This document shows, piece after piece, positions 50,644-59,919 of a stretch of 64,000 nt of DNA (its first letter is position 1; each line of letters opens with the position of its first letter). Below the pieces are notes generated by a model. It did not search any database and was not told the DNA's origin. It was given only the letters and a program-made list of their open reading frames with translations. Position numbers and translations under genes: made by a program. Origin of the DNA: an uncultured Desulfovibrionaceae bacterium. Lineage in GTDB: Bacteria > Desulfobacterota > Desulfovibrionia > Desulfovibrionales > Desulfovibrionaceae. Location: contig CASGAP010000009.1 of assembly GCA_949299515.1 (NCBI GenBank), forward strand, positions 186,001 to 250,000. Direction: 5' to 3'.

Positions 50644-52245
50644 TCATTCTGCTTTGGTTTCCAGCGTATATTCGGGAAAGCCGTCCGCTGTAAGCAGTTC
50701 GTTCAGGGAATACTTTTTGACAAAGGTCAGATTTGCAAAGAATTTTCCTGTCTTGTCAATGGTTTGAATTAATGTGTCGGCAATTTTGACGAAATCTTTG
50801 TCTGCCGGGGTATTGTCTTGGCTCATAAACAGTTTGGCTGCTTCCAATTCCGCAAGAGTTGCCTGTTTAATGTTTTCTTTGGGCAGGCCCGTTTCGGCAC
50901 TGAGAATTTCGTAGGAAATGTCGATAAGTCCTTTGTCTTCGTAGGAAAGCTGCGCGTCTTTAATAAAAATTTGGCTGAGCTGGGCAAGCAGTTCGTCTGC
51001 TGATGTGTATTCGTTCAGGTTTTTAAAGCTGTAAAGAAAAATATTTTTGTCTTTGTTGCCGATAAAGCCGGAGAATCGGAACTGCGTATCGGCAAGATTG
51101 GGTACGGCTGCGCGCAGGTTGTTGGAAAATTCTCCGTTCTCTTTATTGAATGTGCTGGAAGTCGAAAGGGAAAGTTTTAATCCGTCAAGGAATTTTCCGT
51201 CGACGACTTTGGCGGAAGCAGGACTTGCAAGCATGGTTAAAAAATCTTTATGGACAGTAAAATCCTGCATATCGGAAACAATGTTGATTTCTTTGTCGTT
51301 TTCGTCAAAGCGGTAGGTAAATTCTTTCATGCCGAGGGGTTTGTCGGCAAATTCGGGGATTTCGTTAAGGTAGCAGCTGAGGCCGCGCACGGTTATCAGA
51401 TTGAACGGTTTTTTGGTAATGTCGGCAAGGTAGTCCAGAAGTTTTTCGGATAATTCTTCGTATTCCGTAAAAGACTGCGGATCATCTTCCAGGGCGCCGG
51501 AACGTTCCAGTTCGTTGAGGCGCACAACGGTACTGCTGAAGCCTGACAGGGTTGCCGCATCGGGAATGGCAAAGCCTTGGAGCTGCACTTCGGCAATATC
51601 CATGTTCAGAGGGCTGCTGCTCAGGGCTAGTCCGCTGTAGGATATATCGAAAGTTTTGCCGCTGAACGGCGGAAGAACAACAGATTTAGCTTTGACAACG
51701 GCTTGGCTTGCACTGCCTTTGAACGCCTGCATGGCGATATTGTCAATCTGTACCCCGTCATGTTTGACGTTCAGAAGACATTGGAAATATTCTTCGGAAA
51801 ACGGTGCGGTTTTGTGCAGAGCCAGCAGCTGTTTGATATTGAGCATGGGCTTGGCAATGCGCAGGCTTTCGGTTTTTGTTGCCATTTCTTCGTTGTCGTA
51901 GGCAAAAAATTTGGAAGCAAGGTTTTTGACTTCTATTTCGTCGCATACAAGTGCTTCGTCATGGGCGGAAGCAAGAAAATTGTCTTTGCTGATGCCCTTG
52001 ATGAGGATTTCGTCCGCACTGTTGTCCATTTTCAGGGAATTGCGGGCATATACGAATTTAATGTTTTTCAGGGAAAGGGTTTGGCTGAAAAATGTATATT
52101 TGACTTCGGCTGTTTCGATATTGTTTTTGACCAGGGTGTTTTTGGCGAGTTCTTCTATTTCCCGGCAGATTTTGTTTGTCAGGAAAAATCCGCCCGCTGC
52201 AAGAATAAGCAGGGCCGCAGCTGCGTAAAGTATTTTTTTCTTCAT
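50644..52245 (-). CDS. Membrane-anchored periplasmic protein of unknown function
   Basis: 533 residues. An uncleaved-looking N-terminal hydrophobic segment (about 5-24, KILYAAAALLILAAGGFFLT) acts as anchor or signal. The rest is soluble, beta-rich and acidic with repeated patterns of LSLKNIKFVYARNS / SGLALSSSPLNMDIAEVQLQ that look like repeated beta sheets, as in AsmA or DUF945-like envelope proteins. No catalytic motif is seen. It has its own strong promoter and is divergent from ctpA, pointing to an envelope role. I do not recognise the family with confidence. Confidence 0.75.
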   Translation of the reverse strand: MKKKILYAAAALLILAAGGFFLTNKICREIEELAKNTLVKNNIETAEVKYTFFSQTLSLKNIKFVYARNSLKMDNSADEILIKGISKDNFLASAHDEALVCDEIEVKNLASKFFAYDNEEMATKTESLRIAKPMLNIKQLLALHKTAPFSEEYFQCLLNVKHDGVQIDNIAMQAFKGSASQAVVKAKSVVLPPFSGKTFDISYSGLALSSSPLNMDIAEVQLQGFAIPDAATLSGFSSTVVRLNELERSGALEDDPQSFTEYEELSEKLLDYLADITKKPFNLITVRGLSCYLNEIPEFADKPLGMKEFTYRFDENDKEINIVSDMQDFTVHKDFLTMLASPASAKVVDGKFLDGLKLSLSTSSTFNKENGEFSNNLRAAVPNLADTQFRFSGFIGNKDKNIFLYSFKNLNEYTSADELLAQLSQIFIKDAQLSYEDKGLIDISYEILSAETGLPKENIKQATLAELEAAKLFMSQDNTPADKDFVKIADTLIQTIDKTGKFFANLTFVKKYSLNELLTADGFPEYTLETKAE

Positions 52246-52274
52246 GATGTCCTCTGTGCTGTGGAGTAGGTTAC

Positions 52275-52302
52275 AGTATAAGTTTTTTTCTCGTCATGTC
52301 AA
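52275..52302 (-). promoter_or_regulatory. Sigma-70 promoter of the anchored periplasmic protein gene
   Basis: Minus strand -35 TTGACA (52302-52297), 16-bp spacer, -10 TATACT (52280-52275), about 25 nt before the start codon. Confidence 0.72.
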
Positions 52303-52403
52303 ACAATTCTCAATAGCTGCGGAATTTTAAGGACGAATAAATATTGCTATTCACGGAAAAAAAGTATACCGTTACACTCTGTAATGCATATTTGGAGGCA
52401 CAG

Positions 52404-53684
52404 ATGCGTAAGGTTATCCGTTTAACACTTTGTTTTTCTGCCGTGACGGCGGCTTTTTTGGCCGGCGGTACTTATATGAAAGCCATAAGCGCCGACGCCG
52501 ATTATGATTCTTTGCGCCGTTTCAGTCAGGTTCTTGATATAGTCGAACAATATTATGTGGAAGATGTAAAGCAGCCCGAACTTATCGACGGAGCCCTGAA
52601 AGGTATGCTGCAGGGTTTGGATCCGCATTCCGTGATGATGGATAAAGATGAGTTCAAACAGATGCAGGAAACCAATGTGGGCAAGTTCAGCGGTATCGGC
52701 GTGGAAATTACCACGGTCAACGGCATTATTACCGTTGTTACTCCCATTGAAGATACCCCGGCTTACAAGGCAGGCATTCAGGCCGGTGACCAGATACTTT
52801 CCATTGACGGCAAGTTTACGGATCAGATGAGCCTGTCGGAAGCGGCATCGCTCATGCGCGGCAAAAAAGGTACGGAACTTACTTTGTTGGTTTTGCATAA
52901 AAATTCCAGCAAGCCCGTAACCGTAAAGCTGAAACGCGACGATATCCCTTACCACACCGTCAAGGTTAAAGAGCTGGATAAAGGCTATTTTTGGGTGCGC
53001 GTAACCCGTTTCAGCGAAAATACTTTTGAAGATTTGAAAAAAGAACTGAACAAGGCTGTCAAAAAACAAAAGGTGCAGGGCATTATTCTTGATATGCGCA
53101 ACAATCCCGGCGGACTTGTGGATTCTGCCATCAACATGGCCGATATGTTCCTGGAAGAAGGCGTGATTATGTCCATGAAAGGCCGCGACGGCAGCGATGA
53201 ACTGGAATATAAAGCCCAAAAACAGGAAGACGATATAAAAGCTCCTTTGGTTGTGTTAGTCAATGCGGGGTCTGCTTCTGCGTCCGAAATTGTTGCCGGC
53301 GCCCTGCGCGATCAGCAGCGTGCGCTTATAGTCGGCGAACGGACTTTCGGCAAAGGGTCCGTGCAGAATGTTATACCGCTTCCTGACGGTACGGGCTTGA
53401 AGCTGACCGTTGCCCTGTATTATACTCCTTCCGGAAAATCCATTCAGGCAGAAGGCATTGTTCCTGATTTTGAGGTGCTGTGGGAAGCTCCCCGCGAAGA
53501 GGCGGAAGACAGTTTTTCCGTGCGTGAAAAAGATCTGACAAGGCACCTTGAAACCGGCAATGCAGCAAAGCAGGAAACAGCCGAACAGGATGCGGAAGCA
53601 ATGGCGTTTCTGCAGAAGGACAATCAGCTGCGTGTGGCATTGCAGCTTGTAAAATCTCTGCCCGTTATTCAAAAAATAAAATAA
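52404..53684 (+). CDS. ctpA: Carboxyl-terminal processing protease (S41, CtpA)
   Basis: 426 residues from ATG 52404 (GGAGG nine bases upstream); an in-frame ATG 20 codons earlier lacks a ribosome site. N-terminal signal or anchor (about 5-25), PDZ domain (about 85-170, VVTPIEDTPAYKAGIQAGDQ), and the S41 core with catalytic S292 in GSASASEIVAGAL and K317 in ERTFGKGSVQN. The 25-residue Ser-Lys gap is diagnostic. It trims C-termini of envelope proteins such as peptidoglycan hydrolases or their regulators. The YibQ-like gene follows, as in the envC-ctpA-yibQ order of many bacteria. Confidence 0.95.
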   Translation: MRKVIRLTLCFSAVTAAFLAGGTYMKAISADADYDSLRRFSQVLDIVEQYYVEDVKQPELIDGALKGMLQGLDPHSVMMDKDEFKQMQETNVGKFSGIGVEITTVNGIITVVTPIEDTPAYKAGIQAGDQILSIDGKFTDQMSLSEAASLMRGKKGTELTLLVLHKNSSKPVTVKLKRDDIPYHTVKVKELDKGYFWVRVTRFSENTFEDLKKELNKAVKKQKVQGIILDMRNNPGGLVDSAINMADMFLEEGVIMSMKGRDGSDELEYKAQKQEDDIKAPLVVLVNAGSASASEIVAGALRDQQRALIVGERTFGKGSVQNVIPLPDGTGLKLTVALYYTPSGKSIQAEGIVPDFEVLWEAPREEAEDSFSVREKDLTRHLETGNAAKQETAEQDAEAMAFLQKDNQLRVALQLVKSLPVIQKIK

Positions 53685-53737
53685 TCGGCAAAACAAACGT
53701 CGGAATGATAGACAGTGCCGCTGATTTTGAATATTAT

Positions 53738-53765
53738 AAGGACTTGCTGAGGCAAGTCCTTTTTT
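53738..53765 (+). terminator. Intrinsic terminator between ctpA and the YibQ-like gene
   Basis: Ten-bp perfect stem AAGGACTTGC / GCAAGTCCTT with a TGAG loop and six T. The next gene's ATG begins right after the T run. Confidence 0.85.
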
Positions 53766-55139
53766 ATGAGCTGGGATATGAGTGCGAAACTGAATGAAAT
53801 ACGGAGTCATAAACTGTATGCGGGGATAAAGCGGGTTTTGGCCGGCTTTATGTTTTTTGCGTGCTGTTTGGCCGTGTATTTTGGCATTTCTGCGCTGCTT
53901 TCGCATTTTCTGCATGATTCGGGGTCCATCACCGTTATTAAAGATATGCAGGAAACTGCCGCCAAGCAGCAGAAGCCCAAGCAGTATTTGTCAGCCAATA
54001 AAGGTGCTTATGCTGCGTCGGATATGTATTTTTCCGCATATTTTGCCGATCATGATCCTTTCAGCGGGTTAGTGGCGGAAATTCAGGCATCTTATGTTTA
54101 TGACAGGGATTTTCTCGCCAATGTGCAAAAAATTCATTATGCGTTGGACAGTTTCATAAAAGAGGAAATTCCGGAAAATCAGCGCAGATATGCCGACAGC
54201 GATATACATTTTACCGCACAGGGAGCGGCGTATCCCTTTGTTGTGTTTCAGCTTGTTCATCCCGAAATGTCTGAATATATGTATTATCTCGGCGCAGAAA
54301 ACGAGGCGTTTTATAAAAAAATGCAGGCATATCTGAAAAAGAAAAATTTGTCCTGCACCCTGCATTTTGAAGAAAATTTTTATTATGTGCAGTATAAAGG
54401 GCAAATAACTCATGTGGTGCGGCTCAGGGAACTGCAGGAACGTATCGGGGTGTTCAGCCTGCTGAACGGAAAAAAATCGTACATTACCCTGATTTTGGAC
54501 GATGCGGGCGAAAATGTGCCGCTGGCAAAGGAATGTATGGATTTGCCCTATCCGGTGATTTTTTCCGTGTGGCCGCAGGCAACGCATTCGGCGGAAATTG
54601 CCGTGCTTGCCCATGAAAAAGGACTGCCTGTTTTTCTGCATCAGCCCATGGAGGCTTTTCCCCGCGGAGGAAAGCAGGTGGATATCGGCAAAGGCGGTTT
54701 GTATACGTCCATGACGTATGAAGAAATACGCGACACGCTGTATGAAAATATTATGTCCATACCGTACGTGCAGGGCATTAATAATCATATGGGGTCAAAA
54801 TTTACCAGCGACGAGGGTGCGGTTATGAAATTTTACCGTGCCGTGCAGGAAATAAAGCCGTATTTTTTGGTGCTGGACAGTTTGACTGCTTCGCAGTCCA
54901 AATTGTACGGTATAGGCAAAGAAAATGAATTTTTAACCGCCAGACGGGATTTTTTCATAGACAATACGGATTCTGTGCAGGCCGTCAAAAAAGAACTGGA
55001 CCGTGCCTATGCATTATCCAAAAAATATAAACGCATTATTATTATAGGGCATGTGAGGAAAGCAACCGTACAGGCTTTGAAAGAATGGAAAGCCTATGAA
55101 GACGGCAATGTTATTTTTTCGCTGCCTACGACATTTTAG
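53766..55139 (+). CDS. Divergent polysaccharide deacetylase family protein (YibQ-like)
   Basis: 457 residues from ATG 53766; an in-frame ATG at 53778 is the alternative and neither has a good ribosome site. A signal-anchor span lies at about 20-45 (VLAGFMFFACCLAVYFGISA). The C-terminal half (about 235-455) is the divergent deacetylase domain: YITLILDDAGENVPLAKECM, GLPVFLHQPMEAFPRGGK, GINNHMGSKFTSDEG and FFIDNTDSVQAVKKELDRAY. The NHMGS and HQPME positions carry the metal-site His. It is probably periplasmic and acts on or near the cell wall. The N-terminal region is not conserved. The gene starts directly on the preceding terminator's T run. Confidence 0.87.
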   Translation: MSWDMSAKLNEIRSHKLYAGIKRVLAGFMFFACCLAVYFGISALLSHFLHDSGSITVIKDMQETAAKQQKPKQYLSANKGAYAASDMYFSAYFADHDPFSGLVAEIQASYVYDRDFLANVQKIHYALDSFIKEEIPENQRRYADSDIHFTAQGAAYPFVVFQLVHPEMSEYMYYLGAENEAFYKKMQAYLKKKNLSCTLHFEENFYYVQYKGQITHVVRLRELQERIGVFSLLNGKKSYITLILDDAGENVPLAKECMDLPYPVIFSVWPQATHSAEIAVLAHEKGLPVFLHQPMEAFPRGGKQVDIGKGGLYTSMTYEEIRDTLYENIMSIPYVQGINNHMGSKFTSDEGAVMKFYRAVQEIKPYFLVLDSLTASQSKLYGIGKENEFLTARRDFFIDNTDSVQAVKKELDRAYALSKKYKRIIIIGHVRKATVQALKEWKAYEDGNVIFSLPTTF

Positions 55140-55149
55140 GAGAGCATAT

Positions 55150-55575
55150 ATGCATTTTACTTTTGGCATTATAAAGCCCGATGCCATGAAAAAACTGTAT
55201 TACGGCAAAATTCTCGATGATATTGCCATGGCCGGATTTAAACTGGTGGAGCTGAAATTGGTTAAGCTCACCGAAGAAAAGGCGAAGAATTTTTATTCCA
55301 TGCATGAACACAAGCCGTTTTTTGCGGAATTAATCGCGTATATGTGTTCCGCTCCCGTGCTGTGCTTCGTTTTGCAGCACGAGAGCAACGCAGTGGAGGC
55401 GTTTCGGGAGCTTATGGGCGATACCGACCCCGCCAAGGCAAAAAAAGGTACTCTGCGCGCCAAATACGGGAGGGATCTTGCCGCCAATGCCGTGCACGGT
55501 TCCGACAGTGAAGAAAGTTTTATGCGTGAATGGAAATTCTTTTTTAAAGAGGATGAGCTGCTTTTTAATAAATAG
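55150..55575 (+). CDS. ndk: Nucleoside diphosphate kinase
   Basis: 141 residues from ATG 55150, chosen for TAGGAGAG upstream; it begins MHFTFGIIKPDAMKKLYYGK, the NDK N-terminus. H116 in NAVHGSDSEESF is the phosphohistidine that shuttles the gamma phosphate. It keeps NTP pools balanced. The gene starts 10 nt after the YibQ-like stop and is closed by a bidirectional terminator shared with ssb. Confidence 0.97.
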   Translation: MHFTFGIIKPDAMKKLYYGKILDDIAMAGFKLVELKLVKLTEEKAKNFYSMHEHKPFFAELIAYMCSAPVLCFVLQHESNAVEAFRELMGDTDPAKAKKGTLRAKYGRDLAANAVHGSDSEESFMREWKFFFKEDELLFNK

Positions 55576-55604
55576 GCAGGACAAAGACTGAATATTCTAT
55601 AAAC

Positions 55605-55643
55605 AAAAAAGCCCCTTGCACGGTTTGCGCAGGGGGCTTTTTT
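55605..55643. terminator. Bidirectional terminator between ndk and ssb
   Basis: Fifteen-bp stem AAAAAAGCCCCTTGC / GCAGGGGGCTTTTTT (one G:T) with a 9-nt loop; A and T runs on both sides fit convergent genes. Confidence 0.9.
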
Positions 55644-55657
55644 GTATGCCGTGCCGA

Positions 55658-56113
55658 TTAAAACGGCGTATCGTCCATGTCGCTCGCTTCGGAAGGGAAA
55701 GGAGAACCGTAGTCTTCCATGGGTTCCTGTACGGCTTTTGTACGGGGTGCGGGCTGCTGCGGTGCATAATCGTCGCCGCCCCTGTCGCCTTTTTTATCCA
55801 GAAAACGTACCGTATTGGCTACTATTTCCGTGGAATAGCGGTCTTGGCCCTGCTGATCCTGCCATTTTCTGGTCTGAATGCGGCCTTCCACGTATACAAG
55901 GCTGCCTTTGCTCAGATATTGGGAGCAGTTTTCGGCGGCACGCTGGAAAACCGTTACTTTGTGCCATTCTGTTTTTTCTACTCTGTTGCCGTCACGGTCA
56001 AGGTAGCTTTCGTCGGTTGCGATATTCAGGGTTGTCACAGGCATTCCGCTCTGTGTATATTTGAGTTCGGGTTCACGTCCCAAACGTCCTATAATCATTG
56101 CTTTATTCAACAT
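55658..56113 (-). CDS. ssb: Single-stranded DNA-binding protein
   Basis: 151 residues. The OB fold starts MLNKAMIIGRLGREPELKYT and contains the conserved WHKVTVFQRAAENCSQYLSK and GSLVYVEGRIQTRKWQDQ segments. The C-terminal region is Gly/Pro/Gln-rich and ends MDDTPF, the acidic tip that binds partner proteins in replication and repair. TTACTCCGG on the plus strand provides the CCGGAG ribosome site. It is a single-gene unit. Confidence 0.96.
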   Translation of the reverse strand: MLNKAMIIGRLGREPELKYTQSGMPVTTLNIATDESYLDRDGNRVEKTEWHKVTVFQRAAENCSQYLSKGSLVYVEGRIQTRKWQDQQGQDRYSTEIVANTVRFLDKKGDRGGDDYAPQQPAPRTKAVQEPMEDYGSPFPSEASDMDDTPF

Positions 56114-56141
56114 ATTGTTACTCCGGGGTGATTTCGGAAAA

Positions 56142-56169
56142 AGTATACTTGAAATAAAAATAATTACAA
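56142..56169 (-). promoter_or_regulatory. Sigma-70 promoter of ssb
   Basis: Minus strand -35 TTGTAA (56169-56164), 16-bp spacer, -10 TATACT (56147-56142), about 25 nt before the start. Confidence 0.65.
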
Positions 56170-56226
56170 TAAAAAAGAATGGGGCAAAGTTTGGGCAAAA
56201 ATAAATTTTCTGCAGGGGGCTTTTCT

Positions 56227-56255
56227 TTGACGGAAAAGGATTTATTATGTATACT
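56227..56255 (+). promoter_or_regulatory. Sigma-70 promoter of the cysS unit
   Basis: -35 TTGACG (56227-56232), 17-bp spacer, -10 TATACT (56250-56255), start about 38 nt before the ATG. Confidence 0.8.
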
Positions 56256-56299
56256 CAATCTCGATAACTGCAAATATACCGAAGAAGCAAGGAGTTTTT

Positions 56300-57766
56300 A
56301 TGCTTATATATAATACCATGACAAAGAAAAAAGAAGAATTTGTTCCGCAGGTGCCCGGCCAGGTTGGAATGTATGCCTGCGGCATTACCGCGTACGATCT
56401 CTGCCATATCGGCCACGCCCGTTCAGCCGTGGTATTTGACGTTATTGCCCGTTATCTGGAATTTAAAGGCAATAAGGTAACGTTTGTCCGCAATTTTACC
56501 GACGTGGACGATAAAATCATTAACAGAGCCAATCAGGAACAGGTCAGTTCCAAGGAAATTTCCGAACGCTATATAGAAGCGTTCCACGAAGATATGGACA
56601 GGCTCAATGTGCGGCGCGCCAGCATTGAACCCAAGGCAACGGAATATATCGGTGAAATGATTGAGCTTTGCGAAAAACTCATAGCGCAGGGCCATGCATA
56701 TTCCACGCCTTCCGGCGATGTCTACTTTAGGGTGCGTTCTTTTAAAGAATACGGCAAACTTTCCGGCCGTGATGTGGACGATATGCGTTCCGGCGCACGT
56801 ATTCAGCCCGGGGAAGAAAAAGAAGATCCGCTGGATTTTGCTCTGTGGAAAGGCGCAAAACCCGGTGAGCCCTATTGGGAAAGCCCCTGGGGGCAGGGAA
56901 GACCGGGCTGGCATATCGAATGTTCCGCCATGAGCGAAAAAAACCTGAGTTTGCCGCTTGATATTCACGGCGGCGGTCAAGATTTGATTTTTCCTCACCA
57001 CGAAAACGAAATAGCCCAGAGTGAGGCCGCACTTGGCAGGGAATTTGCCCGTTTTTGGGTACATAACGGCTTTGTGCAGATCGACTCCGAAAAAATGTCC
57101 AAATCCTTGGGTAATTTCAAAACCATACGTGATATTTTGGAAGCCAGACACCCCGAGGCCCTGCGCTTTTTCCTGCTGAGCAAACACTACAGAAGCCCCA
57201 TTGATTTCAGCTTTGCAACCATGGACGATGCGGAAAAAGGTCTGATCCGCGTTTATGAATGTTTGGCGGACGTGCACGCTGCCCTGCAAAAAGAATTTAA
57301 TAAAAAAATGGCGGTTCCGGAAGAAATTCTCAAAGAATTTCAAGAACTCAAAGATGCATTTCTGCAGGCCATGGACGATGATTTCAATACCGCCGCTGCC
57401 CTCGGCCATGTTTTCGGCACGGTGCGTTTGGTGAACAGAGTGCTGGAAGACAAGGCGCTGCGCGGAAAAGACGGTACCAAGGCATTTTTGGAACAGGTTT
57501 TGGAAGAGGTTAAAATTTGGTCACAGATTTTGGGCGTGTTCGGTTCCGAACCTGCGGCGATTTTGCTTGAACTGAGAGATCTCAGCGCAAAACGGCTGAA
57601 TATTGATACGCAGAAAGTCGAAGTTTTGCTGCAGGAACGCTTTGCAGCCAAAAAAAATAAGGATTTTGCCAAGGCTGATGCTATTCGCGCCGAGCTTGCC
57701 GCCATGCACGTGGAAGTGCGCGATACGCAGAACGGGCAGGTATGGGCTATTAATCATACGGCTTAA
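56300..57766 (+). CDS. cysS: Cysteinyl-tRNA synthetase
   Basis: 488 residues. The HIGH motif is at 36-39 (LCHIGHARS) with C28 as a zinc ligand (YACGITAYD), and the KMSKS motif is at 265-269 (SEKMSKSLGNF). Class I synthetase that charges tRNA-Cys. Zinc-site residues GWHIECSAMS and HHENEIAQSE are present. AAGGAG precedes the ATG. It leads a unit with the M48 protease and hslV. Confidence 0.97.
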   Translation: MLIYNTMTKKKEEFVPQVPGQVGMYACGITAYDLCHIGHARSAVVFDVIARYLEFKGNKVTFVRNFTDVDDKIINRANQEQVSSKEISERYIEAFHEDMDRLNVRRASIEPKATEYIGEMIELCEKLIAQGHAYSTPSGDVYFRVRSFKEYGKLSGRDVDDMRSGARIQPGEEKEDPLDFALWKGAKPGEPYWESPWGQGRPGWHIECSAMSEKNLSLPLDIHGGGQDLIFPHHENEIAQSEAALGREFARFWVHNGFVQIDSEKMSKSLGNFKTIRDILEARHPEALRFFLLSKHYRSPIDFSFATMDDAEKGLIRVYECLADVHAALQKEFNKKMAVPEEILKEFQELKDAFLQAMDDDFNTAAALGHVFGTVRLVNRVLEDKALRGKDGTKAFLEQVLEEVKIWSQILGVFGSEPAAILLELRDLSAKRLNIDTQKVEVLLQERFAAKKNKDFAKADAIRAELAAMHVEVRDTQNGQVWAINHTA

Positions 57767-57796
57767 TGGCTGAACACGGTAAAACAGGGAGGGAAC

Positions 57797-59188
57797 ATGA
57801 TACGAAAAGCGGCAGCGCTGATTATGGTGCTTGTTTTGGCCGTCATAAGCCCCCTTCATGTTTCGCAGGCGGCTTTATTCAAAGATTTCAGCGTGGCGGA
57901 CGAAAAGGAGCTGGCAAAGGAATTTGAAATTCTTGTCAAAGCCCGTATGCCCATTGTGGAAGACCCGGAAATTAAGCTGTATGTGCGTTCCGTGGTGGAG
58001 CGTATTTTGAAAAATGTTCCTCCGCAGCCTTTTGCTTTTGAAACCAATGTGGTATACAGTCCGGTTTTAAATGCTTTTGCAACGCCGGGCGGTTATGTTT
58101 GCGTATTTACCGGGCTGCTGGTGAACCTTGAGGACGAGGATTCCCTTGCCGGTGTGCTCTCCCATGAAATTGCCCACGTAACCCAGCGGCATATCGCGTC
58201 AAGAATTGACAGAAGCAAATACCTTAGTATCGGTACTGTTGCTGCGCTTATCGGTGCGGCTTTGGCCGGGGGCGGCGACGGTTCCGGGGCGCTTATTGCG
58301 GGTTCTATGGCGGCAACGCAGGCAACGCTGCTCAGTTACGGACGTGAAGACGAAAGCGATGCCGACAAATTCGGTTTGCAGTATATGCTTAAATCCGGCT
58401 ACAACCCAAAGGGCATGGCAAAATCTTTTCAGGTTCTGCAGGATAAAAGCCTTGGCGTAGGGTCGGATTTTCCCACCTATCTTTCCACCCACCCCAACAT
58501 TAATGGCCGTATTGCCACGGTAAACGCGTATATCCGCACGCTTACGCAGGCACAGCAGAATATTAAAAACGACAACGCCGGATTTTTGCGCGCAAAAGCC
58601 GTTGCCGTGGCGTATTATGCCGACGCGCGTTTTGCGGAAAATTATTTTTCACCGAAAAAAACTGCCTATGATTATATGGGACTGGGCGTTATTGCTTCAA
58701 AGCGCAATCAGATACGGCAGGCGGAAGAATATCTGCGCAAAGCCGTGCAGATGGCACCCGACGACGCACTGATGAACAGGGAACTCGGCCGTTTTTATTT
58801 CAGTGTCGGCAATTTCGGGCAGGCGAAAAAATACCTGCGGAAAGCCATAGCCGTCAATCCCAAGGAATATATGGCAATTTTCTTTTATGCCAGGACGCTG
58901 GACAGTGAAAATAACGTTTATGAAGCACAGCGCGAATATGAAAAAGTTCTGAAATATGCGCCGCAGGACGGCGAAGTGCTGAATTTTTACGGCAGGGTTT
59001 TGGGGCGGCAGGGCAAAGAGTTTGAAGGCTATATGCAGCTTGCTCTGGCGGAAATTTATCAAAACAACGAAGGCAGGGCGCTTTCATGGCTGAAAAAGGC
59101 CGAGGCTCTTGCCAAAACAAAAGAACAGAAAGACGAGCTGAAAAAGGTTCAGGCCATTATGGCAGAACGTAAAAAATACTGGAAGTAG
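57797..59188 (+). CDS. BepA-like periplasmic M48 zinc metalloprotease with TPR repeats
   Basis: 463 residues. The signal peptide (about 1-26) is [20 protein letters not shown]. The M48 domain has HEIAH at 123-127 ([12 protein letters not shown]) and the third ligand Glu in [18 protein letters not shown]. The C-terminal third is TPR-like ([40 protein letters not shown]), as in BepA, which proofreads outer-membrane protein assembly and LptD maturation. It begins 30 nt after cysS with AGGGAGG upstream, so it is co-transcribed. Confidence 0.92.
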   Translation: MIRKAAALIMVLVLAVISPLHVSQAALFKDFSVADEKELAKEFEILVKARMPIVEDPEIKLYVRSVVERILKNVPPQPFAFETNVVYSPVLNAFATPGGYVCVFTGLLVNLEDEDSLAGVLSHEIAHVTQRHIASRIDRSKYLSIGTVAALIGAALAGGGDGSGALIAGSMAATQATLLSYGREDESDADKFGLQYMLKSGYNPKGMAKSFQVLQDKSLGVGSDFPTYLSTHPNINGRIATVNAYIRTLTQAQQNIKNDNAGFLRAKAVAVAYYADARFAENYFSPKKTAYDYMGLGVIASKRNQIRQAEEYLRKAVQMAPDDALMNRELGRFYFSVGNFGQAKKYLRKAIAVNPKEYMAIFFYARTLDSENNVYEAQREYEKVLKYAPQDGEVLNFYGRVLGRQGKEFEGYMQLALAEIYQNNEGRALSWLKKAEALAKTKEQKDELKKVQAIMAERKKYWK

Positions 59189-59196
59189 GGAGTGTT

Positions 59197-59739
59197 ATGG
59201 AAATTCACGGAACAACCATACTTGCCGTAAAAAAAGACAATAAAGTTGTTATTGCCGGGGACGGTCAGGTAACCATGGGGCAAAGCATGGTTATGAAGCA
59301 TACGGCAAAAAAAGTGCGGCGTTTATATAAAGGGAAAATCATCGGCGGTTTTGCGGGCGCTACGGCAGATGCTTTTACGCTGTTTGAGCGTTTTGAAGCA
59401 AAGCTTGAAGAGAGCGGCGGCAATATTACCCGTGCGGCCGTGGAACTTGCCAAAGACTGGCGCAACGATAAGTTCCTGCGCAAGCTGGAAGCCATGCTTT
59501 TGGTGGCTGACCTGGAGCATATTTTTATTTTGACCGGCACGGGCGATGTTATCGAGCCCGATTCCGGAACGGCGGCCATCGGTTCCGGCGGAAGTTTTGC
59601 GCTTTCCGCGGCAAAGGCGCTTTTGAAGCACAGCACGCTGGACGCAGAGCAGATAGCCAGGGAAGCTATGGAAATTGCAGGAGATATCTGCGTATTTACC
59701 AATCATAATCTGACAGTGGAAATATTGGAAAAAGTCTAG
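59197..59739 (+). CDS. hslV: ATP-dependent protease peptidase subunit HslV
   Basis: 180 residues. It begins [20 protein letters not shown]: the catalytic Thr follows a short propeptide (processing before the second Thr-type position, as in other HslV with MEI/MxxxGTT starts). [20 protein letters not shown] and the C-terminal [15 protein letters not shown] are HslV signatures. It forms the two-ring proteasome-like core of HslUV. The HslU ATPase gene is not adjacent, unlike the usual hslVU pair; in relatives of this group it lies elsewhere. 8 nt after the M48 gene. Confidence 0.95.
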   Translation: MEIHGTTILAVKKDNKVVIAGDGQVTMGQSMVMKHTAKKVRRLYKGKIIGGFAGATADAFTLFERFEAKLEESGGNITRAAVELAKDWRNDKFLRKLEAMLLVADLEHIFILTGTGDVIEPDSGTAAIGSGGSFALSAAKALLKHSTLDAEQIAREAMEIAGDICVFTNHNLTVEILEKV

Positions 59740-59819
59740 GGGTAAATTCTTTTCCGGAGGAAATGATTTCTTTCGGTTTCCTTGCTGCATTTGCGGGGCA
59801 TTGCCGGATTTTTTTCGGT

Positions 59820-59836
59820 TTGGCACTGCAAATGCC
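59820..59836 (+). promoter_or_regulatory. Possible sigma-54 promoter upstream of corA
   Basis: TTGGCACTGCAAATGCC (59820-59836) has the -24 TGGCAC block, and the GG and GC dinucleotides are 12 bp apart, as at 19524-19539. The last base of the -12 block is off consensus. The start would be near 59847, about 70 nt before the corA ATG. No activator site is evident nearby, so it is a weaker case. Confidence 0.35.
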
Positions 59837-59845
59837 GCGGACAAG

Positions 59846-59864
59846 AAAATCCGCAGGATTTTTT
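59846..59864 (+). terminator. Possible terminator after hslV
   Basis: Short hairpin AAAATCC / GGATTTT with GCA loop and T tail, about 107 nt past the hslV stop. Weak stem; it would sit at the predicted start of the candidate sigma-54 transcript. Confidence 0.35.
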
Positions 59865-59919
59865 CAGTAATGCATTGACAGTCTTTGTTTTCTTTCATTA
59901 AACAAAGCAGGGTGCCGTT

